This document shows positions 6,916 to 13,572 of a DNA stretch of 18,018 bases, one piece after another (position 1 is the stretch's first letter; every line of letters starts with the position of its first letter). This DNA comes from CAYUQT01 sp964596165 (GTDB lineage: Bacteria > Planctomycetota > Phycisphaerae > UBA1845 > JAFGLZ01), in assembly GCA_964596165.1 (NCBI GenBank), contig CAZQTW010000097.1, positions 1 through 18,018 on the forward strand, in the 5' to 3' direction. The translations under genes and the position numbers were made by a program. The notes beneath the pieces are model-generated. The model made no database searches, was not told where the DNA came from, and saw only the letters and a list, made by a program, of their open reading frames with translations.

Positions 6916-8220
6916 TTACCCTTTGGCCCGTTTCACGATCTGCAGCTCTCTGTGGATGATCGTCCAAACCTGGGCCGAGGGAATAGCCACCGTGACATCG
7001 ACGGTCCCGTCGTCGTTGAATTTGGTGGCCTCCACGTAGCTACCGACGAGCACGGCCTGTACCTGGCTGCGGATCTCATCACGCTCGGTCACGAAGTCCT
7101 TAACCAGCGTGTTGGAATCGATGCGGAGTCCCCAGATCTGCTCCGCCAGCTTCCGCTTGGCGTCCAGTTCCGCGGCACGCGCCGCCTTCAGCTTGCCCTG
7201 CGGGGTCTTGATCTCGGGATCGGTCCCCTGACCGGTCGCGCGAATCACCTCAGGCCAGTTGGGAACCATAACCTGCGGCGCCACCTTCGCGATCACCGGC
7301 TTCGGTACGGTACCCATCCCCGTCGCCCGGAAGTTCTGCTTGATCTGCTGGCGAATGATCTGTTCGAAATCAAGCGCCTTCAAACGATCGCCCTGCCAGC
7401 TCCGAACGCTAAGCTCTTTGATCGTCTCGATAACCCACTCCACCGGGACTTCCACTTCCATCTCGACGATCAACTCGTCGTCATGGTAGAAAGTCCGTAC
7501 TTCACGGGCGCCCTGAAGTCGGCCCATCGTATCCGTCGTGATGGTGTCGGACTCCGTCACGAAGTCTCGCACCAACGTGCGGCTGTCAACCCGCAGTCCC
7601 TTGATCCGCTCGACAAGCTGGCGCTTCGCATCCAGTTCCGCGGCGCGTTTGGCCATCAGCCGCACATTTGCCGGCACGGATTGCCAGATCTTCGGAATCG
7701 GCGGACTGGGCGGAACGGGAGGGCCGCCCAGTTGTTCGGCAACGCCCTCCGGCAGGTCCGGCGGCAGGTCCGGACGGGGCGCGCCCTGACCCACGACCCG
7801 AACGACGTCCTTCTTGATCTGCTGGGTCATCTGCTCGAAGTCGACGGCCTTCACCCGATCACCCTTGTAGTGCCGGGTATGAAGCTCCTTCAATGTGGTG
7901 ATGATCTGCGCGACGGTCACCTCCGCCTCGACTTCGCACGTCCCGTCGTCAAACCACTTGGGTTTGCCCAACCGGACACCGCGGATGAACGCGTCAAGTT
8001 CCGCTCGAATGGTGTCCGATTCGGTCACGAAATCTCGGACGTAGGTATTCGAATTGATTTGAAGCCCTTTGACGGCTTCGGCAATCTTGCGATAGGCGTC
8101 CGCTTCGGCCGCCCGCTTGGCCAGCAGCTTGTTTTGAGCCTCGGTCACCTCGGCAAAGGACGAAGACGCCATGCCCACCGTCGCCAAGCCGGCCCATAAC
8201 ACCATGAGTCTCGATCGCAT
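6916..8220 (-). CDS. Exported protein with three LPP20/FlgP-like modules
   Basis: A 434-residue protein with a signal peptide (residues 1-23, ending SFA) and no lipobox Cys. Three copies of one module begin at residues 32, 188 and 344. Each has the core RAAExDAxRxLxExIxGL, then SxTxVxDFVTExD and a beta-rich half ending in a KEL- or REL-type segment. The core matches the LPP20 family, which includes the Vibrio outer-membrane protein FlgP; single-module proteins are the norm, so a triplet is unusual. Modules 1 and 2 also share a GDRxKAxDFEQ tail; the third lacks it. A Pro-rich linker lies at about 149-178. The ATG at 8220 is chosen over an in-frame ATG at 8343 because AAGGAG lies nine bases before it and a signal peptide follows. 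It is probably co-transcribed with the CsgG-like gene 144 bases upstream. Confidence 0.82.
   Translation of the reverse strand: MRSRLMVLWAGLATVGMASSSFAEVTEAQNKLLAKRAAEADAYRKIAEAVKGLQINSNTYVRDFVTESDTIRAELDAFIRGVRLGKPKWFDDGTCEVEAEVTVAQIITTLKELHTRHYKGDRVKAVDFEQMTQQIKKDVVRVVGQGAPRPDLPPDLPEGVAEQLGGPPVPPSPPIPKIWQSVPANVRLMAKRAAELDAKRQLVERIKGLRVDSRTLVRDFVTESDTITTDTMGRLQGAREVRTFYHDDELIVEMEVEVPVEWVIETIKELSVRSWQGDRLKALDFEQIIRQQIKQNFRATGMGTVPKPVIAKVAPQVMVPNWPEVIRATGQGTDPEIKTPQGKLKAARAAELDAKRKLAEQIWGLRIDSNTLVKDFVTERDEIRSQVQAVLVGSYVEATKFNDDGTVDVTVAIPSAQVWTIIHRELQIVKRAKG
6919..8127 (-). repeat. Three-unit internal repeat (468-bp period)
   Basis: On the minus strand the repeat units start at 8127, 7659 and 7191, each 468 bp (156 codons) apart. 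The aligned protein cores LLAKRAAEADA, LMAKRAAELDA and LKAARAAELDA sit at identical register. The third unit is shorter (91 codons). The units have clearly diverged, so this is an old in-frame duplication rather than a recent one. Confidence 0.8.
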
Positions 8221-8364
8221 CCCTTCATTCTCCTTGCATGAACTAACTAGTGTCGCTGTAATCTGTTCCGAACGAGCTATCGGCAACTGACTCTCTTTGA
8301 GACACCGACCGGACCTTGGGGTTAGGTCGTTTGTCGTTTCCATCGCTCGTTTTTCCAGCCGGGC

Positions 8365-9444
8365 TTACCCGCCTGCGTTTCCCGCCCCTGTCCGAGCCTT
8401 CACCCGCTGCATCCCCTGCTCGGCGCCCGGGGCATCCAGAATGACGGCCTCTCGATAGTGCTTCAGAGCCTGATCCAGCTTGCCTTGCGCCTCGCACGCG
8501 ACACCCAGGGCAAAGACCGCGTACTTATCCTTGGAACCGCCTTCGGCAGCCACCGCACTTTGCAGCATCTTTTCCGCTTCCGCGTATTCGCCGGCCGCCA
8601 GCAACCGCACTCCCGCCCTGCACGCCGCGTTCTTGCTGGGTCGCACTTCGACGGTCTCTTCCACCTGACTGGGCGCGAACTTGCCGATGAATTTGCGGAC
8701 CTCCTTCTCGACCAGTTCACCAATGATCTCGTCGCGGGGGGTCAGCTCGGCTTCGGTCTTGCTTGAACCGAAGAACTTGCTTGCCTTGGTCTTGTCGGTC
8801 TTTCGAAGGGTAGGGCTGACGTGGTCGAACAGCACCTTCCCCGTGGCCGCGTCCAGCATGGCGAAGCGGCACTGGACGGTAATGTTGCGGCTGACTTTCT
8901 CAACCTCTTCGGTCTCAATGCTGCTTCCCCTGCCGTAGGCCCAAGCGGCGATGTTACCCGCGCTGAGCGTTCGCTGCTTGCCCGTATGCTTCTCGACCTT
9001 GACCGTAATCGTGCTGGCGATCAACCCCTGAACGTTCAGTAGTTTCGCCGCCTCGGCCGCCTTCGACCCCTCCGTGATGCCGGCCATGGCCATGTCCTTT
9101 TCCTTCATGATCTTCGCCACATTCTGCCGATCCGCGATTGTCAGTTTCAGGCTGCCTTTTCGGCTGGCTTCATCCAACAAGCCGGAGATCATGTTGGCCG
9201 CAATGCCCGACCACTTCTTCTCCGCGTCATCGGTGGTCTCGGAATCGAGTACGGCGATGGTGTTCAGTCCGGGGGGAAGACCTTGTGTCGGACTAACCGT
9301 GTAGGCAATTCGAACCTGCACGGCTTCTTTGCCGCCGTGAGCGTCCCGCTTTTCCCCCCCCTCGCCTTGATTGCAGCCCAAGGCGCCCAAGACGACGGCA
9401 AGCACCACGTGGGCAGACCACGTCATGAGCGTACGAACCTTCAT
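8365..9444 (-). CDS. CsgG-like lipoprotein with C-terminal TPR
   Basis: A 359-residue predicted lipoprotein. The signal sequence ends GALGC with Cys24 as lipidation site; Leu at -2 makes this a relaxed lipobox. Residues about 58-260 resemble the CsgG family: an NTIAVLDSET strand, a long helix (GIAANMISGLLDEA), LTIADRQNVAKIMKEKD, and AAKLLNVQGLIASTITV followed by beta-rich segments (NITVQCRFAMLDAATGKVL). CsgG builds the curli outer-membrane pore; relatives are used in other envelope assemblies. A TPR pair covers about 275-345 (GVRLLAAGEYAEAEKML...LGVACEAQGKLDQALKHYREAV). AAAGGAG lies six bases before the ATG. It is the first gene of an apparent operon with the triple-LPP20 protein. Pore formation is an inference. 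Confidence 0.8.
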   Translation of the reverse strand: MKVRTLMTWSAHVVLAVVLGALGCNQGEGGEKRDAHGGKEAVQVRIAYTVSPTQGLPPGLNTIAVLDSETTDDAEKKWSGIAANMISGLLDEASRKGSLKLTIADRQNVAKIMKEKDMAMAGITEGSKAAEAAKLLNVQGLIASTITVKVEKHTGKQRTLSAGNIAAWAYGRGSSIETEEVEKVSRNITVQCRFAMLDAATGKVLFDHVSPTLRKTDKTKASKFFGSSKTEAELTPRDEIIGELVEKEVRKFIGKFAPSQVEETVEVRPSKNAACRAGVRLLAAGEYAEAEKMLQSAVAAEGGSKDKYAVFALGVACEAQGKLDQALKHYREAVILDAPGAEQGMQRVKARTGAGNAGG

Positions 9445-9645
9445 GGCAGACTCCTTTCTACGTCACAATGAAACCTGGCTTTGCTCTCCGGACCCCCATC
9501 GGTCCATCCGACGAATGACTGCTGTTCCGGCTTGTCCACGGTATCTGGGTCGATCTCCGGTTCTCTCCGGTGGACTTGACATCAGGCCCCCGACTTTCGC
9601 CCGGCTAGGACAACCGATGAACGCCGGACTGGCCGGTTGCCCAGC

Positions 9646-9673
9646 ATTATGCACCGCCGGCCGAAACGGTCAA
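9646..9673 (-). promoter_or_regulatory. Candidate promoter of the CsgG-like/LPP20 operon
   Basis: On the minus strand TTGACC (complement of 9668-9673, five of six to the -35 consensus) is followed after 16 bases by CATAAT (complement of 9646-9651, five of six to the -10). The leader to the ATG at 9444 would be about 195 bases. Confidence 0.45.
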
Positions 9674-9781
9674 GAGATGCGCGGGCAGTAAAGTCCGGAC
9701 CTTGCCGGATTGGGGGACGCCAGACGGCGGCGATTATCAGACCCGAGAGCATCGAACGTCTTGCACAGGACGGCGATGTTA

Positions 9782-9810
9782 CTGGCAGGACGACGGATTT
9801 GACATATAAT
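9782..9810 (+). promoter_or_regulatory. Candidate promoter of the APC permease gene
   Basis: A perfect -10 TATAAT (9805-9810) is preceded at 17 bases by CTGGCA (9782-9787, four of six to the -35). The start would lie near 9817, giving a leader of about 92 bases. Confidence 0.55.
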
Positions 9811-9908
9811 GGCGACCCCTGGTCGGCTGCCGGGGTACCGGATGTGACCGCCGCTGCCGGCACAATGCCCGACGTGGGCTTTCGGAGGTACCGAATCGAG
9901 GGGCCCGA

Positions 9909-11495
9909 ATGAAACAACTCTTTGCGAAGAAACCGCTTCAGGTTCTCCTTGATGAGATGGCCGGCGAGCACCGGCTTCGTCGCGTATTGGGCCCGGTTCA
10001 GCTCACAAGTCTTGGCGTGGGTTGCATCATCGGAACCGGGATCTTCGTCCTCACGGGAATTGCGGCGCACGACAAGACGGGTCCGGCGCTGATGATCTCC
10101 TTCGCCGTGGCCGGACTGGCCTGTATCTTCGCGGCCCTCTGTTATGCCGAGTTCGCATCCATGATCCCGGTAGCCGGATCGGCGTACACCTACGCCTACG
10201 CGACCCTTGGCGAATTCCTGGCATGGATTATCGGCTGGGATCTGATCCTGGAATACGGGGTTGCCTCGGCCACCGTGGCCCATGGATGGTCGCACTACTT
10301 TCAGGACTTCATCGGGATGTTCGGCCTCAAGCTGCCCCGTGTTTTGACGTTCGCGCCGTTCGACTTCATCCCCGCCAAAGGGTCGTTTGAGCTGACCGGA
10401 ACGATTGTCGACGTCCCGGCACTGGTCATCACGGCGATCATCACGGTCATTCTTGTCATCGGGATTCGTGAGAGCGCGGGCTTCAACGCCATCATGGTTA
10501 TCATCAAGGTTGCGATCGTGCTGCTGGTCATTGCCATTGGCGCGTTTTACGTCGATCCAAAGAACTGGCAACCGTTTGCCCCCTACGGCCTGACGGGCGT
10601 GAGCTTCTTTGGCAAGACACTCGTCGGACAGACCGGCAAGGGGGGAGAGCCCCTCGGCATGCTGGCAGGCGCCGGGGTCATCTTCTTCGCATACATCGGT
10701 TTCGATTCCGTTTCCACCCACGCCGAGGAGGCCCGCAATCCACGGCGGGACGTTCCCATCGGGATCATCGTGTCGCTCGTCTTGTGCACCGTGCTGTATA
10801 TCGCCGTGGCGGCCGTGCTCACGGGGATGGTGCCCTACAACCAGCTCAACATCAACGCACCGGTATCTGACGCATTCAACAAAGTGGGGCTGCCCTGGGC
10901 GCAGTTTGTGATCTCACTGGGTGCGCTGACGGGCATCACCTCCGTTCTGCTCGTGCTCATGCTCAGCCAGCCCCGCGTCCTTCTGGCGATGGCCCGTGAC
11001 GGCCTTCTGCCCCACAGTTTCTTCGGCGCCGTTCACCCTCGCTTCCGGACCCCGTGGAAGTCCACGATCCTCACCGGCCTGATGGTCGGAACGTTGGCCG
11101 GCCTGCTGCCTCTTCGGGTCCTGGCGGAACTGGTCAACATCGGCACGCTCCTAGCGTTCGTGATCGTGTGTGGCGCCGTCCTGATCATGCGGAAGACGCA
11201 CCCCGAGGCCGATCGTCCTTTCCGAGCACCGCTGGTTCCGCTGTTGCCCATCCTGGGGATCGGCACATGCCTGCTGCTCATGTTTTCGTTGCCCTGGGAG
11301 AACTGGATGCGGCTGGGAATCTGGCTGGTGGCCGGCTTCGTCGTCTACTTCGCATACAGCCGGTCGCACAGCCATCTGGCACGTCATCTGAGCCGCGAGA
11401 TCGGTGCCCACGGGGTTTCACCCGGCGGTTCATTGGCTTCGGACGTGGAGGAATCGGCAGCCGGTCAAGACGGTCGATCGGACAATGAGTCATGA
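9909..11495 (+). CDS. APC-family amino-acid permease (CAT/YfnA-like)
   Basis: A 528-residue polytopic membrane protein with about 12-13 hydrophobic helices up to residue 483. The helix-1 substrate-binding motif GVGCIIGTGIF (36-46) and the CYAEFASMIPVAGSAYTYAY block (78-97) are classic for amino acid-polyamine-organocation transporters. The AYIGFDSVSTHAEEARNP segment (261-278) places it in the cationic amino-acid transporter/YfnA branch. These are proton-coupled importers; the exact amino acid cannot be read from the sequence. GAGGGG (9899-9904) lies four bases before the ATG, and no better in-frame start is seen upstream. The last 45 residues are a hydrophilic Ser/Gly-rich tail, probably cytoplasmic. 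The gene stands alone with its own promoter. Confidence 0.93.
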   Translation: MKQLFAKKPLQVLLDEMAGEHRLRRVLGPVQLTSLGVGCIIGTGIFVLTGIAAHDKTGPALMISFAVAGLACIFAALCYAEFASMIPVAGSAYTYAYATLGEFLAWIIGWDLILEYGVASATVAHGWSHYFQDFIGMFGLKLPRVLTFAPFDFIPAKGSFELTGTIVDVPALVITAIITVILVIGIRESAGFNAIMVIIKVAIVLLVIAIGAFYVDPKNWQPFAPYGLTGVSFFGKTLVGQTGKGGEPLGMLAGAGVIFFAYIGFDSVSTHAEEARNPRRDVPIGIIVSLVLCTVLYIAVAAVLTGMVPYNQLNINAPVSDAFNKVGLPWAQFVISLGALTGITSVLLVLMLSQPRVLLAMARDGLLPHSFFGAVHPRFRTPWKSTILTGLMVGTLAGLLPLRVLAELVNIGTLLAFVIVCGAVLIMRKTHPEADRPFRAPLVPLLPILGIGTCLLLMFSLPWENWMRLGIWLVAGFVVYFAYSRSHSHLARHLSREIGAHGVSPGGSLASDVEESAAGQDGRSDNES

Positions 11496-11721
11496 ATGCC
11501 ACTCTCGAAGCCGCCGGCGCCTCCCACTGACTCGGGTTAGAGCCGAAGGCATATGTCTCCGAGTGCACAAGCCAATCCGGCGCCGACTCGCCAATCCCCG
11601 TCGCCTTGGCCGCCGCATTCCGCTCGGCCTTGCTCGGCCAATCGGCACCGAACGCCACAGGTGTCAGACTTAAGGCGATCCCCACAGGCAACGACAGGCC
11701 AGCGCATCGACAATGACGCAT
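11496..11721 (-). pseudogene. Possible remnant of a small secreted-protein gene
   Basis: A minus-strand frame from ATG 11721 begins with a plausible signal peptide (GLSLPVGIALSLTPVAFGADW; AFG/A cleavage near residue 25). About 45 polar residues follow (PSKAERNAAAKATGIG...). It then runs without a stop antisense into the permease gene as far as 11278, where it no longer looks like protein. AAGGA lies about 12 bases before the ATG, which is too far to be convincing. This fits a gene whose 3' part was lost, but a chance frame is possible. I do not recognise a family. Confidence 0.25.
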
Positions 11722-11773
11722 GGGGCAGGGTATTCCTTGCGCAAATGAGTGGAGTTTTCCGAACCGGCCGGCC

Positions 11774-11793
11774 GACCATCAAGCCGGATGGTC
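11774..11793 (-). terminator. Hairpin after the glycosidase-like gene
   Basis: GACCATC (11774-11780) and GATGGTC (11787-11793) form a perfect 7-bp stem with a 6-base loop, 11 bases after the stop of the glycosidase-like gene on the minus strand. No T-run follows; GC-rich GGCCGG comes next. It may mark a transcript 3' end without being a classical intrinsic terminator. Confidence 0.35.
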
Positions 11794-11804
11794 ATCATAC
11801 AGGC

Positions 11805-13460
11805 TCAATCGCTGACCCGCCCCGGCGCGAATGTGGAGGGATAGCTGATCTCCAGAATCAGCTTGCGAACCTCGGTGTTTCCTGCAAATCCCGGATTCTC
11901 CCGCAGGCGGCGCAACTCGATCGTATTCGGACCACGGCGCAAGACCGTGGCCGGCACGTCGAACTGCACGATGTCGTTCCAGAAACCGTGATCGTAGTGG
12001 TTGTATTGGTAGCCGTTCCATCGGAGGGGTGTATCATTCACGCGGACTTCGAAATCGCTCAGCCGATTGATTCCCCTTAGATCCATGGTGAGTGTCGTCC
12101 GGGGCGTCAGGCCACGTTGCGCGGCTGCCGAAAGGTCGTCTGCGATCCTGAGTATGTGCGTAGCCGACTTGTCGGTAGGCAAGAGACGAAAACGGCTCGT
12201 CCACTCCCCAACGTAGATCGCTGCATCCCATGGCCACATCGCGGCCACATACTGCTTGTCTTTGAACTCAAGGGCACGTGGATCTGCCAGCTCCGTGAAC
12301 GCCACCCGAGAGAACGGCCCATCGGCGCAGGTGAAATTGAATAGGCTTACACCATCGGCGTCTGAGGCATAGTGGTTGGCCGCAACGGCTCGCATGTAGG
12401 CAATAGACGGCGGACCATGACCATCGCGAACGCCATCGGTACCGGCTCGCGTGCCCGTCCCCCCACCGCCCGAGGCCACAAGCCAATGGAGTTGGCCCTC
12501 CATTCCAGGGCAGACTTTGCATCCTTTCCGGTGCGCCCGCTCGACCCACCAATCGCAAGGCGCGTCGGGAGTGTGGTCCCCCACGCCGCCCAGCGTGATC
12601 TGATCGAAGAATCCCTCGGCCAGCATACCTTCGACATCCAGACCACTGGCGATGCACGATTTCGGGTCGTATTCAAATCGGGCGCTGAGCGTCTTGCCGG
12701 CCTTCCGCGTCATCGCCCGCAGATCGCGGACCAGTTCGGTCATCCTGGGCATGCCGGCCTTCTCCTGACCGGCCTTGAACCAAGGTTTGAACCGCGTAAA
12801 GTCAAGATCGATCCCGTCGATACCGTACTTGTCCAGGACTTCCTGGATCTGCCGCTTGCGGTAGACATGAACGTCGGGGTGCGCGTAGTCCAACGTGCCG
12901 GTCGGCAGGAGCGCCTCCGTGTGCTCGTCGAACCACTTGGACCGTAGTTCCGGGAAATACCAGGAGCCGTCTCCACGGCGGTAGGTATGGTGGGCGTCGT
13001 TCATTCGAAGCGACCATTGGATCGCGATACCGTTTTCGCGACAGGCCTTGGCGACGATGTGCAGCGGATCGGTCCCTTGTTTTTCGAGATGCCGCAGCGT
13101 CTCGCGCATCCGCCAGACGTGCATTGCGTCGACCTTGTCCATCATCTCGCCGACCCGCGGCAGGAACGCGGAGTTGTAGTTCACGGCATGGCCACCGAGC
13201 GAGCAGTACTGATAGACCTTCACACCGGTCCCGACGACCGGCCCGACGGTCACGCGGACGATATCCTCAGGGCTCATGGGCGCCGGATAGCGCATGTAGC
13301 TTGACCAGCCGTCGTCGTTGTAGACGATGATCTTGGGCCGTTGACAGGTGGATCCCACTGCCGCCGTGTCTGTCGGTTCAGTCTTGCCGATCTCGGCAGG
13401 GCCCTGCCCGGCACCCGCCACGACCATAAGAACCGCAACCATTCTCAACAGAATCATCAT
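11805..13460 (-). CDS. Secreted TIM-barrel glycosidase-like protein (GHL10-type)
   Basis: A 551-residue exported protein with an N-terminal signal segment (about residues 1-20). The central region (about 42-420) looks like a (beta/alpha)8 barrel. It has a KIIVYNDDGW strand, HIVAKACRENGIAIQWSLRMND (about 134-155), the DKYGIDGIDLDFTRF strand (210-224, acidic residues Asp218 and Asp220) and a KVCPGME strand (315-321). The GxDGIDLDF pattern is typical of glycosyl-hydrolase-like 10 and related barrels, whose catalytic acids lie there. Residues about 450-545 look like a beta-sandwich carbohydrate-binding domain (MDLRGINRLSDFEVRVND...). A Gly-rich loop (331-340) interrupts the barrel. It follows the giant membrane protein by 112 bases on the same strand. 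There is no clear ribosome site, and the start could be either of two adjacent ATGs. The substrate is unknown. Confidence 0.75.
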   Translation of the reverse strand: MMILLRMVAVLMVVAGAGQGPAEIGKTEPTDTAAVGSTCQRPKIIVYNDDGWSSYMRYPAPMSPEDIVRVTVGPVVGTGVKVYQYCSLGGHAVNYNSAFLPRVGEMMDKVDAMHVWRMRETLRHLEKQGTDPLHIVAKACRENGIAIQWSLRMNDAHHTYRRGDGSWYFPELRSKWFDEHTEALLPTGTLDYAHPDVHVYRKRQIQEVLDKYGIDGIDLDFTRFKPWFKAGQEKAGMPRMTELVRDLRAMTRKAGKTLSARFEYDPKSCIASGLDVEGMLAEGFFDQITLGGVGDHTPDAPCDWWVERAHRKGCKVCPGMEGQLHWLVASGGGGTGTRAGTDGVRDGHGPPSIAYMRAVAANHYASDADGVSLFNFTCADGPFSRVAFTELADPRALEFKDKQYVAAMWPWDAAIYVGEWTSRFRLLPTDKSATHILRIADDLSAAAQRGLTPRTTLTMDLRGINRLSDFEVRVNDTPLRWNGYQYNHYDHGFWNDIVQFDVPATVLRRGPNTIELRRLRENPGFAGNTEVRKLILEISYPSTFAPGRVSD

Positions 13461-13572
13461 GGCAACCAGGTCTTCCGGTTCATGAGAAGCTTGCTCAATG
13501 ACGGCAGGTGGGTTTTTGACCGCCGCATCCCAGCAGACCGCTCCCTGACGGTCGCGGCTCTCATAGGTGTTC

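Larger units (their letters stand above)
9445..9908. other. 464-bp divergent promoter region
   Basis: It separates the minus-strand CsgG-like operon from the plus-strand permease. I see no gene; long open frames here are antisense extensions. It holds outward-facing promoter candidates at 9646-9673 (minus) and 9782-9810 (plus). A GGCCGG/CCGGCC inverted repeat (9631-9636/9657-9662) flanks the minus -10. Confidence 0.6.
11496..11804. other. 309-bp spacer between convergent genes
   Basis: It separates the permease from the glycosidase-like gene on the opposite strand. It holds a possible decayed secreted-protein gene (about 11496-11721, minus) and a hairpin (11774-11793) near the glycosidase-like stop codon. 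I see no clear terminator for the permease. Confidence 0.5.

Noticed and set aside
6778..8199. A 473-codon plus-strand frame opposite the triple LPP20 gene
   Set aside because: It mirrors the three-unit repeat of the real gene and would run through the operon terminator; there is no signal or domain of its own.
9799..9804. Consensus TTGACA directly before TATAAT at 9805
   Set aside because: It touches the -10 box with no spacer, so it cannot be its -35, and no -10 lies 16-18 bases after it. CTGGCA at 9782 has the right spacing.
9582..10721. A 379-codon minus-strand open frame across the permease 5' half and its promoter
   Set aside because: It covers a well-supported APC permease on the other strand, and its translation (Asp/Arg/Gly/His-rich) has no recognisable domain.
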